This document shows, in pieces, positions 24,234 to 32,977 of a stretch of DNA of 34,747 bases; within the stretch, counting starts at the first letter, position 1, and each line of letters begins with the position of its first letter. Location of the stretch: the NCBI GenBank assembly GCA_019415645.1, contig DXYV01000029.1, forward strand, positions 1-34,747. Reading direction: 5' to 3'. This DNA comes from Clostridiales bacterium. Its GTDB lineage: Bacteria > Bacillota > Clostridia > Oscillospirales > Oscillospiraceae. The notes below the pieces were generated by a model. That model saw only the letters and a list, made by a program, of their open reading frames with translations, ran no database searches and was not told the DNA's origin. The position numbers and the translations under genes are program-made.

Positions 24234-24600
24234 CGTTCTGTTCCTCCCTGTATTCCAGCAGATAGGCCTCGTCCTTTTTATCCAGGCTGCGCTCCCCGGC
24301 CAGCCCCTCCACATGGTGGGTGAACTCGTGGCGCAGGGTGGTGTTCAGCTCCTCCACCCAGGTCTCCCGGGGCTCGTCGGCGTACAGCGCCGCGAAAGAG
24401 CCGTAATAGATGTTGATGTAGCGGCCCATTTCGTCCACGCAGTATTCGCCCAGGATATACAGGTCCGGCCCGTTCTCCGGGTCGGGCATGGCCTCGGGCA
24501 GCAGCAGGATTCCGCCGTTCAGGTCCTGGTAAAAGGGCTCGGGAATCTGCTCCGCCAGTTCGTCGAGGATCTCGCCTACCTCGTCAAAGCTCAACAGCAT
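24223..24600 (-). CDS. Small zinc metallopeptidase family protein
   Basis: 125 residues. HEFTHH at 91-96 gives the zincin HExxH core; the MLLSFDEVGEILDELAEQIP start and the LYILGEY segment follow the small bacterial metallopeptidase family (PF06262-like). Acidic C-terminus (EEQNDDD). No signal peptide, so cytoplasmic. Substrate unknown. ATG 24600 follows AAAGGAG. The 11-base overlap with the TSCPD gene indicates coupled translation. The 160 bases upstream (24601-24760) contain no gene that I can support. Confidence 0.82.
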   Translation of the reverse strand: MLLSFDEVGEILDELAEQIPEPFYQDLNGGILLLPEAMPDPENGPDLYILGEYCVDEMGRYINIYYGSFAALYADEPRETWVEELNTTLRHEFTHHVEGLAGERSLDKKDEAYLLEYREEQNDDD

Positions 24601-24760
24601 CGTATGTTCTCCTTTCCGGTAACCGGTTTCATTCTGCGTTTCGTCCGCCGCTGGGCGGTGTCTGGCCTGGAGATTGATCCCTGCCGCTGTGCAGCAGGAG
24701 CGGCGGCGTTCCACCGCATCCGTCCGTCTCTCGGCCGGCCGCTTTCTCCAGCGGGAGACA

Positions 24761-24973
24761 TCAGCGGTTGACCTCTCGCTTCTCCGTGCGGCCCATCAGC
24801 CAGTCGATGGATACGTCATAGAATTCCGCAAGGTTCAGCAGCACACCGCCGCGCGGTATGACCTCCCGCTCCAGGTCCTGATAACCGTGGAGCGAAAGCC
24901 CAACTGCCTCCGCCACTTCAACCTGTTTCAGCTTTCTCTCCTGGCGTAAACGCCGTAGTCGTTCTGCAAGCAT
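24761..24973 (-). CDS. XRE-family repressor-like DNA-binding protein
   Basis: 70 residues, essentially one Cro/CI-type helix-turn-helix domain: ERLRRLRQERKLKQVEVAEA, then VGLSLHGYQDLERE as the recognition helix region, and the usual LLNLAEFYDVSIDWLMGRT ending. ATG 24973 follows GGGGAG; the frame extends to 25021 but that part covers the operators. It faces the DUF6809 gene across 81 bases that hold two perfect palindromes, so it very likely represses both directions (inference from layout). Confidence 0.88.
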   Translation of the reverse strand: MLAERLRRLRQERKLKQVEVAEAVGLSLHGYQDLEREVIPRGGVLLNLAEFYDVSIDWLMGRTEKREVNR

Positions 24974-24989
24974 CCACCATTCTCCCCTC

Positions 24990-25018
24990 TTGACATTCAG
25001 TTTTCTGAATGTTATAAT
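24990..25018 (+). promoter_or_regulatory. Consensus promoter of the DUF6809 gene
   Basis: Perfect sigma-A promoter: -35 TTGACA (24990-24995), 17-bp spacer, -10 TATAAT (25013-25018). It is interleaved with the two palindromes, so bound repressor would block polymerase. Confidence 0.88.
24993..25012. promoter_or_regulatory. Operator palindrome 1 (ATTCAG...CTGAAT)
   Basis: ACATTCAGTTTTCTGAATGT: 8-bp half sites around TTTT, covering the -35 to -10 spacer. Half site ATTCAG is shared with palindrome 2. Confidence 0.82.
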
Positions 25019-25019
25019 C

Positions 25020-25039
25020 ATATTCAGTTAACTGAATAT
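25020..25039. promoter_or_regulatory. Operator palindrome 2 (ATTCAG...CTGAAT)
   Basis: ATATTCAGTTAACTGAATAT is a perfect 20-bp palindrome over the expected transcription start, centred 27 bp from palindrome 1. The AGGAGG site follows at once. Confidence 0.85.
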
Positions 25040-25054
25040 ATAGGAGGTAATTTT

Positions 25055-25312
25055 ATGAATGTCCTCGATGAGCTCTACTATGGCAATCTGTGCGGCCTGC
25101 GGCAGGATTCCACCCCCACCGAACGCCGGTTATCCAAAGAGCTGGACCCTCTGTATGACCAGATTGAGACAGCCCTGGGAACGGATTTTCTCCGGACCTT
25201 CCACGACCGGCTGTTCGATCTGGAGGACTACCAGTTCCGCACGGTCGTTCACCGCGGCTTCCGTTTTGGCTGCGCCCTTCTCATCGACGGACTGTTCTCT
25301 GACCGCCTTTGA
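25055..25312 (+). CDS. DUF6809 family small protein
   Basis: 85 residues. MNVLDELYYGNL at the start, then a helical ETALG..FLRTFHDRLFDLEDYQFRTV region and an FRFGCALLIDGL end, as in the DUF6809 family of Firmicutes, which has no assigned function. No signal peptide or membrane helix. AGGAGGTAA lies 4-12 bases before the ATG. Controlled from a consensus promoter under two operators of the adjacent XRE protein. The stop is only 3 bases from the end of the convergent tex gene, with no terminator between. Confidence 0.82.
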   Translation: MNVLDELYYGNLCGLRQDSTPTERRLSKELDPLYDQIETALGTDFLRTFHDRLFDLEDYQFRTVVHRGFRFGCALLIDGLFSDRL

Positions 25313-25315
25313 GTC

Positions 25316-27478
<2,163 letters not shown>

Positions 27479-27509
27479 GTTCTTCTCCTTGTCCACAAAG
27501 TCCTTTTTA

Positions 27510-27538
27510 TTTTACTTGAATCTCATGGAAAAGTCCAG
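27510..27538 (-). promoter_or_regulatory. Promoter of tex
   Basis: Minus strand: -35 TGGACT (27538-27533), 17-bp spacer, -10 TAAAAT (27515-27510), about 32 bases before the tex start. Confidence 0.5.
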
Positions 27539-27547
27539 AGAAACGGC

Positions 27548-27576
27548 TTGCATCTTCCGCTGTTTTTCCGTAGAAT
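27548..27576 (+). promoter_or_regulatory. Promoter of the coiled-coil protein gene
   Basis: -35 TTGCAT (27548-27553), 17-bp spacer, -10 TAGAAT (27571-27576), 31 bases before ATG 27608. Back to back with the tex promoter. Confidence 0.5.
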
Positions 27577-27607
27577 GGAAGCAGAAGGAGAAAGGAGGCG
27601 CATCGCC

Positions 27608-28549
27608 ATGACATTGGAACAGCTGGATCAGGAGCTGGCTGCGCTGCGGCTGGAGATGGAGGAGGCCAAAAAGCTCCAGGCCCAGAAGCAGGACCTGGAG
27701 CAGCAGCTGCGGGAGTGCCGGGACCGGCGGGAGAGCGCCGCCCAGGTGCTGGCGGCGGAACAGGAGGACGTAGACCGGCTGGAGGGGATGAGTCTGGCCT
27801 ATGTGTTCCACACCATCCTGGGCAACCGGGTCGAACATCTGGACAAGGAGCGTCGGGAAGCTCTGGCCGCCCATCTGAGCCACCAGCAGGCCCTGCGGGA
27901 CGAGGCCGACGTGGCCGCCCGGCTGGAGGAGACCCGCGCCCGCTGGGCCCAGGCGGCCGATGCCGGCAAGCGCTATCAGGCCAAGCTGGCGGAAAAACGG
28001 GATCTGCTCAAGTCGCTCCATGGACCGGAGGCAGAGCGCATTGAGGCGCTGGAGGAGGCCATCGCCAATGCGGAGAGCCAGCTGCGGGAGATCGCGGAGG
28101 CCCAGAGCGCAGGGCGCTCCGTCCTCAGCTGTCTGAATCATGCGGCGGACAGTCTGGACAGCGCCGAGGGCTGGGGCGTATGGGACATGATGGGGGGCGG
28201 CCTGATCGCCACCGCCGCCAAGCATGACCATATCGACGATGCCCGGGGCTGGGTCGCCGATGCCCAGGCCCAGCTCAGCCGGTTCCGCACAGAGCTGGCC
28301 GACGTGCAGATGGACGGCGCGCCCTCCATTTCCATTGGCGAATTCGCCTCCTTTGCCGATTACTTTTTTGATGGACTGATCGCCGACTGGTGCGTGCAGG
28401 ACGGCATCCACGACTCCCAGGCCAGCGTGGCCCAGACCCAGGCCCAGGTCCGGGAGGTTCTGGCCCGGCTGGACCGCCGTGCCGCCGCGTGGGAGGAGGA
28501 GCTGCGCTGCCGGAAAGCGGAGCTGGAGTCTGTCACTCTGGGGCACTGA
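27608..28549 (+). CDS. Coiled-coil protein of unknown function
   Basis: 313 residues, no signal peptide or membrane helix. Residues 1-55 and 85-175 are heptad-rich and charged (coiled coil), broken by MSLAYVFHTILGNRVEHLDKE (about 61-81). A central globular-looking part carries GWGVWDMMGGGLIATAAKHD (about 189-208) and later FASFADYFFDGLIADW (about 244-259); the dense Gly/Trp/His pattern suggests a conserved site. I know similar Firmicute hypothetical proteins but no function. AGGAGG lies about 9 bases before ATG 27608; the frame runs open far upstream on the strand opposite tex, and that part is not coding. Single gene with its own promoter and terminator. Confidence 0.75.
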   Translation: MTLEQLDQELAALRLEMEEAKKLQAQKQDLEQQLRECRDRRESAAQVLAAEQEDVDRLEGMSLAYVFHTILGNRVEHLDKERREALAAHLSHQQALRDEADVAARLEETRARWAQAADAGKRYQAKLAEKRDLLKSLHGPEAERIEALEEAIANAESQLREIAEAQSAGRSVLSCLNHAADSLDSAEGWGVWDMMGGGLIATAAKHDHIDDARGWVADAQAQLSRFRTELADVQMDGAPSISIGEFASFADYFFDGLIADWCVQDGIHDSQASVAQTQAQVREVLARLDRRAAAWEEELRCRKAELESVTLGH

Positions 28550-28575
28550 TCCGCCGCAGCATGCTAAATACCAAA

Positions 28576-28613
28576 GCCCCCGGCCGGTTTGCAAACCGGC
28601 CGGGGGCCTTGTT
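28576..28613. terminator. Bidirectional terminator
   Basis: GCCCCCGGCCGGTTT (28576-28590) pairs with 28593-28607; plus-strand tail CTTGTTT, minus-strand tail TTTGGTATTT. It ends the coiled-coil gene on + and the YczE operon on -. Confidence 0.85.
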
Positions 28614-28789
28614 TATGCCTTTATCCGGTACAGATGATACAGCAGGCTGCCGCAGAGAGTGCAGTGGAGCAGTCCGGTCACAGCCGTCAACACCAGCATG
28701 GATGTTCCGCCGGCCGCCAGGTAGACCAGCAGCACGGCCAGCAGGAGGACGCTCAGTGTGCCCCCTAAGACGGACCAGTTATGTTTCAT
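28613..28789 (-). CDS. Small two-helix membrane protein
   Basis: 58 residues, starting MKHNWSVLGG and ending YHLYRIKA. Two hydrophobic stretches, about 7-26 and 30-51, separated by AAGGTS, suggest a hairpin in the membrane; a C-x2-C pair (43, 46) lies in the second. AGGAGG is 8 bases before ATG 28789, and the start is 15 bases after the stop of the Cys-rich gene. The stop touches the terminator. No family recognised. The tight spacing and good ribosome site support a real gene. Confidence 0.72.
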   Translation of the reverse strand: MKHNWSVLGGTLSVLLLAVLLVYLAAGGTSMLVLTAVTGLLHCTLCGSLLYHLYRIKA

Positions 28790-28804
28790 GTTCGTTTCCT
28801 CCTT

Positions 28805-28978
28805 TTATACCGCCGCACAGCGCGATTTTGCGTGCTCTCCCGCACTCCATCCCCGGTATGTTTCCCTCCGGCTTCCGCCTTCCAGGATACAGCGCGGCAG
28901 CGTACATTCCCAGGCTTTCTTGAAATAGGTGCAGCATTTGCAGTCTCGCGCTTTCATCTCAGCATTGGTGATCTTCAT
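28805..28978 (-). CDS. Small Cys-rich protein
   Basis: 57 residues, starting MKITNAEMKARDCKCC and rich in basic residues. Cys at 13, 15, 16, 25, 30 and 54: a C-x-C-C-x8-C-x4-C cluster suggests a metal site such as Zn. No helix or signal peptide. AAGGAGG lies 9 bases before ATG 28978, which is 31 bases after the YczE-family gene; the stop is itself part of the TAAAAGGAGG that serves the next gene. Function unknown. Confidence 0.72.
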   Translation of the reverse strand: MKITNAEMKARDCKCCTYFKKAWECTLPRCILEGGSRRETYRGWSAGEHAKSRCAAV

Positions 28979-29009
28979 TACAAGCGTTCCTCCTTGTTTC
29001 TCCCGACCT

Positions 29010-29747
29010 TCAGACCGCTTCCTCTACGACCCGGCCCTCTGGTTCGTCTGAGCCGGCGGCTTCCCGCTCCAGCGCACGAGCCAGGCGCGTCCGAAACCGC
29101 GCGGAAAACAGTCCCAGAAATTTTCCCACGCCCACGGCGGCGATCACGCTTCCCTCGCGCACTCCGTGCAGCCCGTGGAAATAGAACAGCGACAGCAGCA
29201 GCGCCGCTGCCAGCACCGTGCAGTCAAATCCAATCTTCACATGGTGCAGCGGCCGGTTCCATTTCTCCGCAATGACCTGCATGAGTCCCTCCCCAGGCAA
29301 CGGCATCAGTCCGGGCGCCAGATACAGGAAGATTCCCAGTCCCACCAGCGCCATACTAACGACAAGACAGAGCAGCTGGAGACCATACAAAGCCGCTGCG
29401 GGCAGGCCCAGCATTGTAAAGTCGGGCAGGCAGAGCCCCAGCAGCCAGTTGCTGAAGTCGGTAAAGTAGCCGAACAGCACCGAGCAAATGATCTGCAACA
29501 ACCGCCACGGCGCGAACCTCCGCCCCAGAAGAATCAGCTGGAGCAGGATATACCCGCTGAACACCGCGATGATGCAACGGCCCATGTCTACCTCCAGAAT
29601 TTCGCTGAGCACATAGGGAATCGCGTTTACCGGGGACACGCCCAGGTCCGATTTTACCGAAAAGGCCACGCCCAACGCCATGATGAATAGTCCGACGCAG
29701 TAGACCAGCAGCCGTTTGCAGAATTGTGCTTTGAATGAGGACCGCAC
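29010..29747 (-). CDS. YczE/DUF6198-family membrane protein
   Basis: 245 residues with about five membrane helices. Start RLLVYCVGLFIMALGVAFSV, then KSDLGVSPVNAIPYVLSE and a later GLMPLPGEGLMQVIAEKW are the family's repeated gate-like motifs (YczE/YitT-type, transporter-like fold of unknown substrate). The start is GTG 29747 after AGGAGGGAG; no in-frame ATG precedes the first helix. Basic/acidic C-terminus. Heads an operon with the two small genes 28805-28978 and 28613-28789, and is divergent from a LysR regulator that probably controls it. Confidence 0.85.
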   Translation of the reverse strand: MRSSFKAQFCKRLLVYCVGLFIMALGVAFSVKSDLGVSPVNAIPYVLSEILEVDMGRCIIAVFSGYILLQLILLGRRFAPWRLLQIICSVLFGYFTDFSNWLLGLCLPDFTMLGLPAAALYGLQLLCLVVSMALVGLGIFLYLAPGLMPLPGEGLMQVIAEKWNRPLHHVKIGFDCTVLAAALLLSLFYFHGLHGVREGSVIAAVGVGKFLGLFSARFRTRLARALEREAAGSDEPEGRVVEEAV

Positions 29748-29784
29748 GTTCCTCTCCCTCCTTTAATGCGTTTTAAGCATTATT

Positions 29785-29814
29785 ATAATATAATTATTGC
29801 ATTTATAATGTCAA
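29785..29814 (-). promoter_or_regulatory. Promoter of the YczE-family operon
   Basis: Minus strand: perfect -35 TTGACA (29814-29809), 18-bp spacer, -10 TATTAT (29790-29785). It sits in an AT-rich block (29780-29820) suited to LysR binding, though I could not fix a single T-N11-A site. Confidence 0.65.
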
Positions 29815-29865
29815 ATGAAAGATTGAACAAAATCAAACCATATTCAAGCCAAAAGATTGTCCAGC

Positions 29866-29894
29866 TTGACTTTTTCCCCGGACTGTCTTAGGAT
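29866..29894 (+). promoter_or_regulatory. Promoter of the LysR gene
   Basis: -35 TTGACT (29866-29871), 17-bp spacer, -10 TAGGAT (29889-29894), about 48 bases before ATG 29942. Confidence 0.55.
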
Positions 29895-29941
29895 AAGAGC
29901 AGAATGCGGCGTACCGCCGCGCTTCCGTTCGGAGGTGTCCC

Positions 29942-30889
29942 ATGCCCGATTTTCATCAACTGAATTGCTTTTTGTTGGTGGCCGAGACGCTGAATTTTTC
30001 GGAAGCGGCCCGCCGGGCCGGCATGGTCCAGTCATCGGTCAGCCGGACCATCAGCGATCTGGAGAATCAGCTGCATACCAAGCTGTTTTACCGCACCAAG
30101 TGGGAGGTCTCCCTAACGGAGACCGGCCTGGCCTTTCTGCCCTACGCCCAAAAGCTGATGGAAACCATGTCGGAGGGGGCCGGACTGGTGCGGCAGATCG
30201 AGACGGGCCGCACCGGCCGCCTGTCCTTTTCCTCCCTGTCCTCGTCCAGCGCGTTTTTGATGGCCTGTATCGCGGAATTTTCCGCCCGCCATCCCGACGT
30301 TCTGGTGGATGTTACGCACAATACCGGGCAGGAGCAGCAGGCCGCGCTGCTGGAACGCAAGCACGACGTCTATCTCACCTATGAGAGCATGCTCCCCAGG
30401 GACCACTCCCTGGAGTACTTTGTCTCCCACCAGGACTGTCTGGCAGTAGTCCTGCCGAAAAAGCATCCCCTGGCCGGCCAGCCGCTGGACTTTTCCAAAT
30501 TGGCCGGAGAGAATTTTATTCTGCCCACCGAGGCATCCTCTCCCCTGCTTTACGCCCAGATTCTGGACATCTGTCGGCTCCACCACTATGAGCCCCATGT
30601 GGTCGGCCGCTATAACAAGGCGGAATCCATTCTGCTGGCGGTCAGCGCCGGCCTGGGTATCTCTATTCTGCCCCGCGGACTGGCGCGCATCTTCCTCCCC
30701 CTGACCTGCGCCGCGCTGCCCATCGAAGGCCCGGAGTCTCTGCGCAGCTATGTGGTAGCCTGGAATCCCAAGAATCAAAATCCCAGTCTGCAGGCGTTTC
30801 TCGCTCTGTCTGATTCGATTCTTCACAAGTATCAGGACTGGCCCCGCACCTTTTACGAAGAGACCGGGATTGACGCCTATCTGGAATAA
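29942..30889 (+). CDS. LysR-family transcriptional regulator
   Basis: 315 residues. Winged HTH at 1-65 (LNCFLLVAETLNFSEAARR, QSSVSRTISDLE), then the effector-binding domain of periplasmic-binding fold (about 92-300), with GRLSFSSLSSSSAF, CLAVVLPKKHPLAG and AGLGISILPRG in the usual places. GGAGGTG lies before the ATG. Divergent from the YczE-family operon with 194 bases between, the standard LysR arrangement, so that operon is the likely target; the effector is unknown. Confidence 0.93.
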   Translation: MPDFHQLNCFLLVAETLNFSEAARRAGMVQSSVSRTISDLENQLHTKLFYRTKWEVSLTETGLAFLPYAQKLMETMSEGAGLVRQIETGRTGRLSFSSLSSSSAFLMACIAEFSARHPDVLVDVTHNTGQEQQAALLERKHDVYLTYESMLPRDHSLEYFVSHQDCLAVVLPKKHPLAGQPLDFSKLAGENFILPTEASSPLLYAQILDICRLHHYEPHVVGRYNKAESILLAVSAGLGISILPRGLARIFLPLTCAALPIEGPESLRSYVVAWNPKNQNPSLQAFLALSDSILHKYQDWPRTFYEETGIDAYLE

Positions 30890-30897
30890 AAGGACGC

Positions 30898-30945
30898 AAA
30901 AGGGCCTCGGACCGGGTATATCCCGATCCGAGGCCCTTTTCTCTT
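30898..30945. terminator. Bidirectional terminator between LysR and SpoIIQ-like genes
   Basis: AAAAGGGCCTCGGA (30898-30911) pairs with TCCGAGGCCCTTTT (30927-30940), extended by an inner CGGG/CCCG stem; T-runs on both strands. Confidence 0.93.
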
Positions 30946-30970
30946 TCTCCGTGAGGTATTTTGCCAGCGC

Positions 30971-31723
30971 TCAGGTCTGCGCGGGCAGATAGAGCAGCGG
31001 GTCCACGGCCATGCCGTCCTGCGCCAGCTCAAAGTGGAGATGGCTCGCCCGACCGCTCTCCGCGATGGCGGTGCTGCCCACCGCACCGATGATGGTGCCG
31101 GTGCGGACCGTATCCCCTACCGCCACCGTGGGCTGAGTCTGGAGGTTAGAATAGGTGCTCACCATTCCCTGCCCGTGGTCAATGACCACCGTGGTACCCA
31201 TCAGGTCGTCGTCGTAGATCTCGCTGACCGTCCCGTCCGCCGTGGCCAGCACATCCGTGCCCTGAGCCGCCGCCACGTCGATGCCCGAGTGGGTGCGCCA
31301 GTCGCCCATGGTCTCGTCATAGGCCAGGGTCTCCAGGCTGAAATCCGCCAGGACCTCCCCCTTCACCGGCCAAGTATAGACCAAGGCCGCCGGCTGGGTG
31401 GACACGGGCTCCTGGGACGGCTCCTCATCCGCCGCCGTATCCTCGGCGGGCTCGCTGGCCGACGGCGTGGGCGAGGGGGAGGCCGAGGTCTGAATCTCCC
31501 GGGACGGCTGGGGCGACGCCGAGGCGCTGGGCTGGGCCGAGGGCGTCACGGTCACGCTGGCCGTGCCGGACACCGCCGCGTCATCCTCCCCGCCGCTCAT
31601 GGAGCGCATCAGGTAAAATCCGGAGATTCCAATGGCGGCCACGCAGACCAGAACCACCACATAAAAGCCTTTTCCATTGATAAACTGTAAAAATTTTTCC
31701 GCAAAAGTCGGTTTCCGGTTCAT
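30971..31723 (-). CDS. M23 family metallopeptidase, SpoIIQ-like
   Basis: 250 residues: a membrane helix at about 20-40, a Ser/Pro/Thr/Glu-rich linker (48-112), then a LytM/M23 domain (115-245). Zn ligands are intact: H145 and D149 in THSGIDVAA, H228/H230 in HLHFE. Layout and length match SpoIIQ, the forespore protein that binds SpoIIIAH across the two spore membranes; clostridial SpoIIQ usually keeps the Zn site, Bacillus does not. A cell-wall hydrolase outside sporulation is the alternative. ATG 31723 follows GGAGGTG; a start 3 codons upstream would overlap that site. A GTATA/GG element upstream only loosely resembles a sigma-F promoter. Confidence 0.85.
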   Translation of the reverse strand: MNRKPTFAEKFLQFINGKGFYVVVLVCVAAIGISGFYLMRSMSGGEDDAAVSGTASVTVTPSAQPSASASPQPSREIQTSASPSPTPSASEPAEDTAADEEPSQEPVSTQPAALVYTWPVKGEVLADFSLETLAYDETMGDWRTHSGIDVAAAQGTDVLATADGTVSEIYDDDLMGTTVVIDHGQGMVSTYSNLQTQPTVAVGDTVRTGTIIGAVGSTAIAESGRASHLHFELAQDGMAVDPLLYLPAQT

Positions 31724-31793
31724 GTAGAACACCTCCAGACCTAGTGTTGACCAGGTTTGGACGTCTTATACCTGTTCCGGCAGAAAAACCCGT

Positions 31794-32558
31794 TTACTCC
31801 AGCCAGCGGATCTCCGCGGCCGGGCGGTAGGGGATATTGGGATAGCGCTCCCCCTCCGGATAGCCCACCAGCAGGATCTCATAGACCCGGCAGCCCTCCG
31901 GGATTCCCAGGTACGCCTGGATGGCGGGACTCGCCAGCGCCGCCGCCCGCAGATAGCCGCCCCAACAGGTGCCCAGACCCCGGGCCACCAGCCGCTGCTC
32001 CGCCAGCGTCATGGCGATGACCGTGTCGGTCTGAGGATTGAGGGCGTCCAGCCGGTTCCAGCCCACGATGAGGCAGGGCGCGCCGCAGGTCACCGGGTTG
32101 TTCCCCCGCTGGGCCAGCTTGAGCAGGTGGCGGTAGTGGGGCACATCCTTGGCCCAGTCCAGGGTCATCTGGAACAGCGTGTCGGTGCGCGTCCGCCCCA
32201 GCACCACGGTCCAGCGGTTGGCGTGCTCGTTCTTGCCGCTGGGCGCATACAGGGACAGGTCCAGCGCCTCCTGAATCACCGCCCGGTCGGGACACTCCGG
32301 CCGGAAATGGCGGATGGAGCGGCGGGTCTGGACCGCCCGCAGCAGCGGGTCCTCCGGCGGGGCGGGATAGAGCTGCGCCGGGGTGAGCTCCGTCGTGCCC
32401 ACCGCCTGGGCCGGACAGGCCGCGGCGCAGTGGTAGCACTCCATGCAGGGCTTTTCCTTGACGGCAACCGTCTGATCCTCGGTCCGGTAAAATAAGCCCA
32501 GGGAGCAGGCCGTGATACAGGCCCCGCAGTCCAGGCACTTTTCTTTGTCTATGGTCAT
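31794..32558 (-). CDS. Ferredoxin-nitroreductase fusion protein
   Basis: 254 residues. Two 4Fe-4S sites at the N-terminus: C8-x2-C11-x2-C14-x3-C18 and C38-x2-C41-x2-C44-x3-C48-P. From about 65 an FMN nitroreductase domain, with RRSIRHFRPE as the FMN phosphate-binding start, APSGKNEHANRW, and AEQRLVARGLGTCWGG near the C-terminal half. Such fusions are common in anaerobes and probably use ferredoxin-level electrons to reduce flavin-accessible substrates; the natural substrate is unknown. ATG 32558 is preceded by AGGAGG at a slightly long distance; a TTG one codon earlier is also possible. Its promoter appears to lie in the end of repeat copy B. Confidence 0.9.
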   Translation of the reverse strand: MTIDKEKCLDCGACITACSLGLFYRTEDQTVAVKEKPCMECYHCAAACPAQAVGTTELTPAQLYPAPPEDPLLRAVQTRRSIRHFRPECPDRAVIQEALDLSLYAPSGKNEHANRWTVVLGRTRTDTLFQMTLDWAKDVPHYRHLLKLAQRGNNPVTCGAPCLIVGWNRLDALNPQTDTVIAMTLAEQRLVARGLGTCWGGYLRAAALASPAIQAYLGIPEGCRVYEILLVGYPEGERYPNIPYRPAAEIRWLE

Positions 32559-32592
32559 CAAAACGCGGCACCTCCTGAACAGTTCACGCTCT

Positions 32593-32822
32593 TATTGTAA
32601 TGTCTACTGAATAAACTGTAAAGCAGTTTATTCGCGCGGCGGTTGCCGCGCAATTCCATAAGAATGGCTCTTTTGAGCCATTCTTATGGAATACAGTCAT
32701 GGTTACAATGCGTATTTCCCCTGGTGCGCCGCAGGCGTACCAGGGAAAGGTGCAAGCGATTTGGACAATTTAATCCAAACCCCTTGCACCCAAACAAAGC
32801 CAGATGGCTTTGTTCCGTATGC
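32593..32822 (-). repeat. Structured repeat element, copy B (six hairpins, inverted)
   Basis: 230 bases; in minus-strand order: P1 AACAAAGCC/GGCTTTGTT (32793-32801, 32806-32814); P2 GGTGCAAG/CTTGCACC (32749-32756, 32783-32790) with inner TTTGGA/TCCAAA; P3 15 pairs (32715-32730, 32734-32748; one bulge, one G-T); P4 perfect 18 bp (32653-32670, 32675-32692); P5 GCGCGGC/GCCGCGC (32634-32640, 32645-32651); P6 perfect 10 bp (32609-32618, 32624-32633). Same order, linkers and ends as copy A at 23632-23889, with different but paired P3, P4 and P6 arms. It fills most of the gene-free gap 32559-32971; the remainder holds only the possible small peptide at 32891-32977. Confidence 0.8.
32594..32622 (-). 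promoter_or_regulatory. Promoter inside the end of repeat copy B
   Basis: Minus strand: -35 TTTACA (32622-32617), 17-bp spacer, -10 TACAAT (32599-32594), facing out of the element and 36 bases before the nitroreductase start. The -10 lies in the conserved terminal AGACATTAYWATA block also present in copy A. Confidence 0.6.
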
Positions 32823-32890
32823 ATTATTGTAGCGGAAATGCAGGCCTGTTACAACCGTTTTCTGCATAGACTAGCCCTTGAGGTGGTTCC

Positions 32891-32977
32891 ATGTGGCATA
32901 ACAAACGGTTGATTTTTCAGTTGGCACTACTTTTTGTATTGAACATTGTACTCATTCTGGCCGCCCAGCGGTTATAG
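32891..32977 (+). CDS. Possible 28-residue single-helix membrane peptide
   Basis: ATG 32891 to TAG 32977. The peptide begins MWHNKRLIFQ, runs through an unbroken hydrophobic stretch (about 8-25) and ends AAQRL: a basic N-terminus plus one membrane helix. GAGGTGG lies 4 bases before the ATG. The inverted pair AACCGTTT (32853-32860) and AAACGGTT (32903-32910) would enclose the start codon in a folded RNA, as in some type I toxin messages, but no antisense RNA was identified. Its 3' end overlaps the convergent permease gene by 6 bases. Could be chance. Confidence 0.35.
   Translation: MWHNKRLIFQLALLFVLNIVLILAAQRL

Noticed and set aside
28576..28607. Third copy of the structured repeat
   Set aside because: A single GC stem acting as terminator; none of the repeat's linker sequences are present.
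28390..28923. 177-codon plus-strand frame through the terminator region
   Set aside because: It crosses a strong terminator, has no ribosome site, and the minus strand holds two small genes with good sites.
31733..31793. Sigma-F-like promoter before the SpoIIQ-like gene
   Set aside because: GTATA followed by GGTCAACACTA gives only a partial match and a short spacer; not enough to call.
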